From an uncultured Trueperaceae bacterium (GTDB lineage: Bacteria > Deinococcota > Deinococci > Deinococcales > Trueperaceae): a DNA stretch of 5,420 bases. Positions 1 to 5,371 of the stretch are shown here, in pieces (within the stretch, counting starts at the first letter, position 1; every line of letters starts with the position of its first letter). Location: positions 1-5,420 of the forward strand of contig CALCHY010000366.1 of NCBI GenBank assembly GCA_937907415.1, in the 5' to 3' direction. Both the position numbers and the translations under genes were made by a program. The notes beneath the pieces are model-generated. The model saw only the letters and a program-made list of their open reading frames with translations. It had not been told where the DNA came from and ran no database searches.

Positions 1-70
1 ACACCTGGAAGGTTTGGGGGCCTTCTAGGAGGGTGAGGGGCGTTTGGGGGATCGCGGGAGCGGTTGACAT
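1..70 (-). CDS. Unidentified protein, N-terminal 23 residues only
   Basis: An ATG at 70..68 opens a frame that stays open to the left edge of the window, giving 23 codons beginning MSTAPAIPQTPL and continuing with a Leu-Glu-Gly stretch. The start is convincing because an AAAGGA Shine-Dalgarno sequence (78-83) lies 7 nt upstream and overlaps the stop codon of the preceding gene, leaving an 11-bp gap. It is the fourth gene of the minus-strand operon. The visible residues contain no motif, signal peptide or membrane helix that would identify a family, so no function is proposed. The existence of a gene is fairly sure; its identity is unknown. Confidence 0.6.
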   Translation of the reverse strand, partial: MSTAPAIPQTPLTLLEGPQTFQV

Positions 71-77
71 TCGGGTT

Positions 78-83
78 TCCTTT
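78..83 (-). promoter_or_regulatory. Shine-Dalgarno site for the partial gene at 1-70
   Basis: Read on the minus strand, AAAGGA precedes the ATG at 70 by 7 nt and shares bases with the TAA stop (84..82) of the PH-domain gene. It decides the start of the leftmost gene and suggests that ribosomes finishing the PH-domain gene can re-initiate here. Confidence 0.6.
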
Positions 84-543
84 ACGGGGCGTGGGTGCCT
101 CTGGGGTTTGAGGCCGTGTACGCTCTCTTCGCTCTTGCGATTTGCGCTTCTATCTTGTTGGCTTGGTGTTGCCTGAAGACCGTTAGTTCGGTTTCGTCGC
201 TGCCGGCGGTGCTGATCAGGACAGCGCCGGTGCCGAAGAGGCTGGCGAGGAGGGGCGTGTGGACGGTTATGTCGGTGATGCGGTCGAGCCTGATGACTTG
301 GGTTCGGCGGACGAGGATGCCGGTGCGCGCGATTATTTGCTCGCTGGTGAGGTCCCAGCGGTGTTGCCGGTTGTGCAGGAAGTTGATGAACGCTATCAGG
401 GCGACGCCGATGGGGAGGCTGACGCTCCAGTTGGTGTGAATGAGGGTGTGGAGGCCGAGCGCGAGGCTGAGTAGGAGGCTGTAGAGGAGCGTGGGTAGCA
501 CGAAGCTCGCGCCGTGGCTTGTGAGTTTGTGGCCGCGTTCCAT
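82..543 (-). CDS. Small membrane protein with bacterial PH domain (bPH_2, YdbS/YdbT-like)
   Basis: The protein has 153 residues. Two hydrophobic helices (about 13-35 and 39-56) are followed by a soluble region, about 62-125, with the hallmarks of the bPH_2 family (PF03703, formerly DUF304): WDLTSEQIIARTGILVRR, then a V-I-R-L-D-R-I-T-D-I-T-V strand and SLFGTGAVLISTAG. Such proteins are membrane-anchored with a cytoplasmic PH-like barrel; their biochemical role is largely unknown. The C-terminal 30 residues are basic and Ala-rich. The start at 543 is 6 bp after the stop of the TPR gene and has no good Shine-Dalgarno sequence (the nearest GGA lies about 14 nt upstream), so translation is probably coupled. 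The family call is made from motif recall, not from a search. A link to pilus assembly is inferred only from the operon. Confidence 0.8.
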   Translation of the reverse strand: MERGHKLTSHGASFVLPTLLYSLLLSLALGLHTLIHTNWSVSLPIGVALIAFINFLHNRQHRWDLTSEQIIARTGILVRRTQVIRLDRITDITVHTPLLASLFGTGAVLISTAGSDETELTVFRQHQANKIEAQIARAKRAYTASNPRGTHAP

Positions 544-549
544 GGGTGG

Positions 550-2154
550 TTAGTTGATCCGCTCGAGGATCTGTTGGGCGGGTGCGTAGTCGGTTTGGGC
601 GGCGCGTTGCCATGCTTGGTGCGCTGCGCGCATGTCGCCTTGCAGGGCGTACGTCCAGGCGATGAGGTGTAGCGCCTCTCCAGCCTGGCTGTTGAGGGCT
701 TGGGCGGCGTCGCGGGCGGCTGGGTACTGCTCGAGTTGGAGGTGCGCGTGGTAGGTGGCTCTGGCGACGTTGGGGTCGCTTTGGTCGGCGTTGGCGTAGT
801 GGGTTAGGGCGGCGGTGGGGTCGCCTTGCGTCATTGCGAGGTCGCCGGCGAACTGGCTCATGTCGGGCGTGCTGTGGGGGTTGGTGGTGGCGGCGTCAGC
901 GTACGCGAGCGCTTCGGGGAGTTCGCCTAGCGCGTAGTGGCTGTTGGCTAGGAGCGCGAGGAGCGCGTAGACGCCTTCGGGGCTCATGTCGGCGGCGCCG
1001 CTGCTGGTCATTGGGTGCGCGTCGGCGGCGTACAGAGCAGCCTCAGCGGCCGCCATGGCGCCCGCGTGGTCGTTGATGGTCGCGAGGGTCATGGCGAGGC
1101 GCGTGTTGGTGCTGATGGGGTCAGCACCGCGCTGCAGGGCCGTGCGGTACGCAGCTGCCGCCTCAGTGGGGTTCCCTTGGTTCTCGAGCGCGAGCGCGTG
1201 GAGGGTGCGGGCTTGGTGGTTTGTGGGGTCGAAGCGGAGGGCTTCGGTGGCGGCGTGGCCGGCTTGTTCCCATTGGTCGTTGGTGGCGTAGAAGCCGGCG
1301 ATCTCGGTTAGTGCGGCTGCGTCGCTTGTCTTGATGGCTTGTTGGGCGGCGGCGTAGTAGTGCTGCTGGGCGTAGTCGTGCATCTGGGCCTTGGCGTAGG
1401 CGCGGCCCAGGAACAGGTCGCGTGTACCTTCCTTTAGGCTTCGTTGGGCGTAGAGCACCGCGCCGTCACCGGGAAGTAGGTCTAGAAGGGCGGTAGCTTC
1501 AAGCCAGGTGAGTTCTGGCGTTCGGGGTGCGACCTTTAGGAGTTGCTCGAGGGTGTTGACGGCGTTTAGGGGTGTCTCGTTCATGTAATGGAAGGTTGCT
1601 GCAGTAGTGAGAATGAGGGTGACGGCTTCCAGCGTGCTCGGTTCGAGTTCTTCGGCTTCGGACAGCTCTTGGAGGTTGGTGATGTCGTGGCGTGCCTTGA
1701 GGGTGTCTGCGAGGAGGCGCTCGAGCACAAGCTGCGCGCCGGAGAGGTCGTCGGCCTTGGCTCTGGTGATCGCCTGGTTGTAGCGGCTGGCGAACGTGGC
1801 GGGGTGCACGCTACCGAAGGCGTGAGTGGCAGCCAGATGGTTTCCGAGCCGCGACTCTGTGACGCCTAGCAGGAAGTAGAGTTCCGCGCGTTGCTCGCTG
1901 GGGGCGGTGGTGATGGCGCCCATGAGTTCAACGTGCGCCGCGGGGGTGTCACCGCGTTCGAGTAGGAGCTCCGCGGTTCTGATGGGGTCGTGTTGCGTGA
2001 GGCTGGCGGCGGCGAGGGCATCTAGGGGCTGCAGGGTGGTGAGGCAGTCGTGGGTGGCGCCAGGCCCGTGGCAGGTGAGCGGTTCGATCTGCGCGAGCGC
2101 GCCGCCGCTGATGGCGATGGTGGCGAGGGCGATGGTGGTGAGTCGTGGCTTCAT
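550..2154 (-). CDS. Secreted TPR-repeat protein
   Basis: The protein has 534 residues. Residues 1-21 form a Sec signal peptide: basic MKPR, a hydrophobic core, and a GALA|Q signal peptidase I site after Ala21. There is no lipobox, so it is probably soluble outside the cytoplasmic membrane. The mature part is Ala/Leu-rich and helical, with tandem tetratricopeptide-like helix pairs: about 85-115, 180-210, 280-345 (with the characteristic LRFDPTNHQARTLHALALE), 395-430, 435-460 and 495-525. Two cysteines (28 and 37) near the mature N-terminus could form a disulfide. The ATG at 2154 is chosen because AAGGA lies 8 nt upstream and the signal peptide begins there; the frame is open further upstream, but that part overlaps the ATPase gene and is an Arg/His/Pro-rich, non-protein-like translation. 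The gene starts 11 bp after the ATPase stop. TPR proteins scaffold complexes, and some (PilF/PilW type) act in pilus biogenesis, but this one is much longer than those and a specific role cannot be assigned. Confidence 0.85.
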   Translation of the reverse strand: MKPRLTTIALATIAISGGALAQIEPLTCHGPGATHDCLTTLQPLDALAAASLTQHDPIRTAELLLERGDTPAAHVELMGAITTAPSEQRAELYFLLGVTESRLGNHLAATHAFGSVHPATFASRYNQAITRAKADDLSGAQLVLERLLADTLKARHDITNLQELSEAEELEPSTLEAVTLILTTAATFHYMNETPLNAVNTLEQLLKVAPRTPELTWLEATALLDLLPGDGAVLYAQRSLKEGTRDLFLGRAYAKAQMHDYAQQHYYAAAQQAIKTSDAAALTEIAGFYATNDQWEQAGHAATEALRFDPTNHQARTLHALALENQGNPTEAAAAYRTALQRGADPISTNTRLAMTLATINDHAGAMAAAEAALYAADAHPMTSSGAADMSPEGVYALLALLANSHYALGELPEALAYADAATTNPHSTPDMSQFAGDLAMTQGDPTAALTHYANADQSDPNVARATYHAHLQLEQYPAARDAAQALNSQAGEALHLIAWTYALQGDMRAAHQAWQRAAQTDYAPAQQILERIN

Positions 2155-2162
2155 GTGGGTCG

Positions 2163-2167
2163 TCCTT
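2163..2167 (-). promoter_or_regulatory. Shine-Dalgarno site for the TPR gene
   Basis: AAGGA on the minus strand lies 8 nt before the ATG at 2154 and uses two bases of the TAA stop (2168..2166) of the ATPase gene. It fixes the TPR start and supports coupled translation of the two genes. Confidence 0.6.
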
Positions 2168-3677
2168 ACTCGAGGGTGGTGGCGAGGACCTCTTCGAGCG
2201 TGGTGAGGCCAGCTAGGGCCTTCTCTACGCCGTCCTGACGCAAGGTGCTCATGCCGTCCTGTAGCGCGAGCTCGCGGAGTTCTTGGGTGGTGGCGTTTTC
2301 GCCGATTCCGTCTTCGATTTGGGGGGTGATGCTCATGAGTTCGTGGATGGCGAGGCGGCCGTAGTAGCCGGTGTGGTTGCATTTGTCGCAGCCGCGTCCG
2401 ACTTTGAGGGGGGTGTTGGGGTCGAGGTCGAGGCGGAGGCGTTTGGGGGTGTGGGGGTTGGGGGCTTGTTCGGTGGTGCAGTGGGGGCAGACGCGTCTGA
2501 CGAGGCGTTGTGCGAGGACGCCGAGGAGGCTGGCGGCGAGGTTGTAGCTTTCGACGCCCATTTTGATGAGTCGGCCGGGGGCGCTGGCGGCGTCGTTGGT
2601 GTGGACGGTGGCGAGGAGTAGGTGGCCGGTGAGGGCGGCTTCGGTGGCGGTGCGGGCGGTTTGGGTGTCGCGGATCTCGCCGACCATGATGATGTCGGGG
2701 TCTTGGCGTAGGTAGGCGCGTAGGGCGGTGTCGAAGGTGAAGCCGGCGCGTTCGTTGAGTTGGGCTTGGTTGACGCCGGGCAGTTCGTACTCGACGGGGT
2801 CTTCGATGGTCATGATGTTGACTTCGGGTTGGGATAGGCGCTTGAGGACGCTAAATAGGGTGTAGCTCTTGCCGCTGCCGGTGGGGCCGGTGATGAGGAA
2901 CATCCCGTAGGGGTTGTGGATGAGGTTCTTGAAGGTGTCGAGGTTGCGGGAGCTGAAGTTGAGTTGTTCGATCTCGACGAGCGCGCGGGCCTTTTGGAGG
3001 ACGCGCATGACGACGCGTTCGCCGTGGATGGTGGGGCTGGTGCTGACGCGGAGGTCGGCGTTCTTGCCGTCCCACCTGAAGGCGATGCGGCCGTCTTGGG
3101 GGAGGCGGCGTTCGGCGATGTCTAGGCCGGCGAGCACCTTGACGCGTGCGACTAGGCTCCTGGCCATGCGGGCTGGGAGGGTGGCGGTGGGCAGTAGGCG
3201 CCCGTCGATGCGGTAGCGCACGCTGACGTCGCCCTCTCCGGTTTCGATGTGGATGTCGCTGGCGCGTTGCTCGAGCGCTTTGGCGATGAGGGTGTTGATG
3301 TTGTGAACGGCGGCGCTGTCTACTTCGTCGACGGTTTCCGTTTGCTCCGCAGGAGCTTCGTTCCCGCTTTCCTCATCAAGGCGGAGGCCTTGGCCGGATT
3401 CCGGATAGTGCTGTTGGATGAGTTCCGTGATCTGGGTGGGGGTGGCGTACTGGGGGGTGATGCGGCGGCGCGTGACGTTCTCGAGCGCGGTGATCTTGCG
3501 TAAGTTGCGGGGTTCGCTGGTGAGCACGGTCAGGCTGTCGCCACTGATGCTTGTGGGGACGACCTGGTGTTGGATGGCGTTGTCGCGAGTGAGCGCGTCG
3601 ATTGCGTTGGGGTCGATTCGGGGCGGTGTTTCCGCGGTCGTTGGGGGCGTGGTGGGCGTGGTCGCGGCCAGACTCAT
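2166..3677 (-). CDS. pilB: GspE/PilB-family assembly ATPase (type IV pilus or type II secretion)
   Basis: The protein has 503 residues. It is the cytoplasmic hexameric ATPase that powers pilin or pseudopilin polymerisation by acting on the PilC/GspF platform. All catalytic motifs are present: ASDIHIE (139-145), RLPQDGRI (191-198), Walker A GPTGSGKS (264-271), Asp box TIEDPVE (290-296), Walker B DIIMVGEIRD (328-337) and His box ATVHTND (356-362). The zinc-binding tetracysteine CPHC (397-400) and CDKC (430-433), absent from PilT retraction ATPases, marks it as a GspE/PilB type. Residues 30-91 resemble the second half of a T2SSE_N (PF05157) domain. The N-terminal 20 residues are Thr/Pro-rich, and the usual RLGxLL...G motif of MshEN domains is missing. 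The start at 3677 is chosen because a TAGAAT -10 box lies 7 nt upstream; a longer frame to 3815 would run antisense through the pilC start. It is the first gene of the minus-strand operon. The family is certain; PilB versus GspE is not settled, so the symbol is provisional. Confidence 0.93.
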   Translation of the reverse strand: MSLAATTPTTPPTTAETPPRIDPNAIDALTRDNAIQHQVVPTSISGDSLTVLTSEPRNLRKITALENVTRRRITPQYATPTQITELIQQHYPESGQGLRLDEESGNEAPAEQTETVDEVDSAAVHNINTLIAKALEQRASDIHIETGEGDVSVRYRIDGRLLPTATLPARMARSLVARVKVLAGLDIAERRLPQDGRIAFRWDGKNADLRVSTSPTIHGERVVMRVLQKARALVEIEQLNFSSRNLDTFKNLIHNPYGMFLITGPTGSGKSYTLFSVLKRLSQPEVNIMTIEDPVEYELPGVNQAQLNERAGFTFDTALRAYLRQDPDIIMVGEIRDTQTARTATEAALTGHLLLATVHTNDAASAPGRLIKMGVESYNLAASLLGVLAQRLVRRVCPHCTTEQAPNPHTPKRLRLDLDPNTPLKVGRGCDKCNHTGYYGRLAIHELMSITPQIEDGIGENATTQELRELALQDGMSTLRQDGVEKALAGLTTLEEVLATTLE

Positions 3678-3684
3678 ATTCTGG

Positions 3685-3690
3685 ATTCTA
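3685..3690 (-). promoter_or_regulatory. -10 box for the ATPase operon, probably leaderless
   Basis: On the minus strand TAGAAT (5 of 6 matches to TATAAT) ends 7 nt before the ATG at 3677, so transcription would begin at or next to the start codon. No Shine-Dalgarno sequence stands at normal spacing (an AAGGG lies 13 nt away), which fits a leaderless mRNA. I see no TTGACA-like -35 element at 16-18 nt. The 42-bp gap is about 40% GC (17 of 42), far below its surroundings. Confidence 0.55.
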
Positions 3691-3713
3691 CCCTTTTCAT
3701 GCTCTATCTGGCC

Positions 3714-3719
3714 TAAACT
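3714..3719 (+). promoter_or_regulatory. Possible -10 box for pilC, leaderless or near-leaderless
   Basis: TAAACT (4 of 6 consensus matches, fitting the TANNNT pattern) abuts the first ATG of pilC at 3720 and lies 9 nt before a second in-frame ATG at 3729. If it is the -10 box, transcription would begin near 3726 and the second ATG would be used. TATCTG at 3705-3710 is a weaker alternative that would suit the first ATG. No -35 element and no Shine-Dalgarno sequence are visible. Confidence 0.35.
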
Positions 3720-4934
3720 ATGAGTACGATGCCTACGTTCACTTACCGTGCTTACGACCAGTCCGGCCGCGTCACGAGCGGCACCATTGATGCGCCTAAC
3801 GAAGCGGCAGCTCACGACCGCCTAGCCGCCAGGGGCGTGAACTCCTTCGACGTCACACAGAAAGGCGTAGCCGCCGGCGCGCTCGCGGGCGGCGTGCCGA
3901 AGAAGCTGTTGCCGCTTATCACTAGGCAGTTGGCTACCGTGATCTCTTCGGGTACGCATTTGGCGGTTGCGTTGGGGGTGTTGGCTGATCAGCCGGTGCC
4001 GCCTGGCGCTCGGCGCGTGTTGCGGGCGTTGGCTGCCGATGTGCGCGGCGGGGTGACGTTCTCTGAGGCGCTCTCGCGCCACCCTGATACGTTCGGGGAC
4101 TTTTACGTGCAGATGCTCAAGGTGGGTGAAGCGACGGGTGATCTGGACGGCGCGCTCGAGCGGGTGGCGGATCATTTGGAGAAGGTGGCTGAGACGCGTT
4201 CGAAGATCGTCGGGTCGATGATCTACCCGATTAGCGTGCTTGTGATTGGTCTTGTGGTGACGTTCGCGCTTTTGCGTTTCGTGGTGCCGCAGTTCGCGGG
4301 GGTGTTGGAGAGCTTCGGTAGTGATTTGCCGGCGGCGACGCAGTTTCTGGTGAGCATGTCTGAGTTCGTGCAGGAGAACACTCTGTTGTTGGTGTTGCCG
4401 TTCGCGGTTTTGGGGTTGGTGTGGTGGTTGGTGATGCGTTCGCGTCGTGGGCGTGAGGTGTTCGGGGAGTGGTTCTTGGGCGTGCCGGTGTTGGGGAGTT
4501 TGGCGCAGCAGGGTGAGATGGCTACGTTGGCTTCTACTTTGGCTGCGGCGGTGAACTCGGGTGCGTCTGTGGTGATGGGGTTGGAGTTGGCGGCCGGGTC
4601 GAGTCAGAACTGGTTCTTGAAGCGTCGCCTGCAGGATGTGCGCGCTGAGGTTGAGCGCGGTAAGGGCCTGAAGGATGCGTTCGGCGCTTCGGGGGCGTTC
4701 TCGAGCCTGTTCGTGGCGATGGTGGGTGTGGGTGAGGAGTCGGGGGACCTGCCGCGGATGTTGGAAAAGGTTACGTTGTTTTACGATAGGGAGGTTGCGG
4801 CAGCAGCGTCGCGTTTGGTCAGTTTACTACAACCTGCACTAATATTAGTGCTTGGTTTGATGGTAGGTTGGCTGGCTTATTCGTTGTTCGCGCCAATCTT
4901 CTCTCTAGTTACTGCGGGCTCCACCGGTTTTTGA
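3720..4934 (+). CDS. pilC: PilC/GspF-family inner-membrane platform protein
   Basis: The protein has 404 residues, the usual length for the family. It is the polytopic platform of type IV pilus and type II secretion machines, contacting the assembly ATPase on its cytoplasmic side. The N-terminus (PTFTYRAYDQSGRVTSGTI) is typical. Two GspF domains (PF00482) follow at about 65-190 and 267-392. Each has the family signature: LKVGEATGDLDGAL (133-146) in the first and VGVGEESGDLPRMLEKV (335-351) in the second. Membrane helices are predicted near 167-190, 221-239 and 367-393. An in-frame ATG at 3729 would remove three residues and give an MPTFTY start, which is more typical and fits the promoter better; the longer reading is listed because nothing excludes it. 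The gene is divergent from the ATPase gene. Codon use shifts along its length: C and G balanced in roughly the first 70 codons, then strongly G/T-ending, with an AT-rich patch near 4815-4880. Confidence 0.93.
   Translation: MSTMPTFTYRAYDQSGRVTSGTIDAPNEAAAHDRLAARGVNSFDVTQKGVAAGALAGGVPKKLLPLITRQLATVISSGTHLAVALGVLADQPVPPGARRVLRALAADVRGGVTFSEALSRHPDTFGDFYVQMLKVGEATGDLDGALERVADHLEKVAETRSKIVGSMIYPISVLVIGLVVTFALLRFVVPQFAGVLESFGSDLPAATQFLVSMSEFVQENTLLLVLPFAVLGLVWWLVMRSRRGREVFGEWFLGVPVLGSLAQQGEMATLASTLAAAVNSGASVVMGLELAAGSSQNWFLKRRLQDVRAEVERGKGLKDAFGASGAFSSLFVAMVGVGEESGDLPRMLEKVTLFYDREVAAAASRLVSLLQPALILVLGLMVGWLAYSLFAPIFSLVTAGSTGF
4836..4851. repeat. 16-bp perfect palindrome inside pilC
   Basis: GCACTAATATTAGTGC equals its own reverse complement, with no spacer. 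It encodes Ala-Leu-Ile-Leu-Val (plus one base of the next codon) in the last membrane helix of PilC, using CTA, ATA and TTA codons that are scarce in the rest of this gene. It could be a protein-binding site or chance; nothing else supports a function. Confidence 0.5.
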
Positions 4935-4939
4935 TGTTC

Positions 4940-4956
4940 CTGGCGGATAGTGCCAG
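4940..4956 (+). terminator. Weak hairpin just after pilC
   Basis: CTGGC (4940-4944) and GCCAG (4952-4956) form a 5-bp stem with a 7-nt loop, followed by TTTA. It lies 5 bp after the pilC stop. The stem is short and the T run is minimal, so it may contribute to termination or be coincidental. Confidence 0.25.
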
Positions 4957-5006
4957 TTTAGCGGTTCGTAGTTCTCCCTGTCAGTGATCCGTGTAGTGTC
5001 CATGTG

Positions 5007-5040
5007 CAGCGCGCCGGGAGTTCGTTCACCCGGCGCGCTG
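5007..5040. terminator. Strong GC-rich hairpin between convergent genes, likely bidirectional terminator
   Basis: CAGCGCGCCGGG (5007-5018) pairs perfectly with CCCGGCGCGCTG (5029-5040): a 12-bp stem with 11 G-C pairs and a 10-nt loop. It lies between pilC and the convergent gene ending at 5061, where a shared terminator is expected. There is no clear T run on either side, so it would be an atypical intrinsic terminator or an RNA-stabilising 3' structure. The rest of 4935-5060 shows no gene. Confidence 0.6.
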
Positions 5041-5060
5041 TCATCTGGGTTGGTGTGGTG

Positions 5061-5371
5061 TTACCCCGTCGGCGGCTCAGGGCGGCTAAGCGTCCCTGGC
5101 GCGGCTCGCGTCTCGAGTTGCTGGGGGCTTTCTCGAAACAGGTAGTGGGGGACCAACATGCCGGCGAGGAGCGTTAGGTAGGAAAGCCAGTAGGCGGCGG
5201 CGAAGTGGACGCGTACGACGATGCTGGGGTCGCTCTGTCCTTGTGCTTGCGTCCACATGTTGAGCCCGAAGTACATGAGGCCGGCCATGCTGGCGAGCGC
5301 CAGGATGGCGCTGAGGTGGTGCCTCCCCTTCCAGGTGGCGACCGCCGCAGCCACAGCCGCGATGACGGTGA
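5061..5371 (-). CDS. Unidentified membrane protein, C-terminal 102 residues, cut by adapter
   Basis: The genomic frame runs from 5371 to a TAA stop at 5063..5061. Its beginning is missing because the contig continues into sequencing adapter. Three hydrophobic segments are visible: the partial TVIAAVAAAVATW at the truncated end, residues 19-39 around AILALASMAGLMYFGLNMW, and residues 53-78 around VHFAAAYWLSYLTLLAGML. A hydrophilic Pro-rich tail of about 22 residues follows, ending RPEPPTG. The alternation of long hydrophobic helices with short polar loops fits an integral membrane protein. The apparent upstream Met (MTGVQTCALPI...) is translated adapter and must not be included. I do not recognise the family. 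It is convergent with pilC. Confidence 0.7.

Noticed and set aside
64..69. TTGACA on the + strand as a -35 promoter element
   Set aside because: No -10 box lies 16-18 bp downstream, and it falls within the start of a minus-strand gene with no + strand gene to serve.
2155..2382. Upstream extension of the TPR reading frame to an ATG at 2382
   Set aside because: It overlaps the conserved end of the ATPase gene and translates to an Arg/His/Pro-rich sequence typical of a shadow frame. The signal peptide and Shine-Dalgarno sequence place the start at 2154.
2283..2621. Open frame on the + strand inside the ATPase gene, and similar ones at 2914-3503, 834-1311, 1588-2238 and 95-474
   Set aside because: They lie antisense to well-supported genes in GC-rich DNA, have Gly/Val/Ala- or Arg-rich composition with no motifs, and lack ribosome sites.
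3678..3815. Upstream extension of the ATPase reading frame to an ATG at 3815
   Set aside because: It would run antisense through the promoter gap and the conserved pilC N-terminus, and its translation does not resemble the family. The ATG at 3677 has a good -10 box and gives a plausible N-terminus.
3822..4175. Minus-strand open frame inside pilC
   Set aside because: It is the complement of the conserved first GspF domain, with Arg/His-rich translation and no supporting signals.
1..5371. Novel defence, CRISPR, phage or mobile-element system
   Set aside because: No direct-repeat array, transposase, integrase, nuclease or attachment-site structure is visible; the genes are pilus/secretion assembly and envelope proteins.
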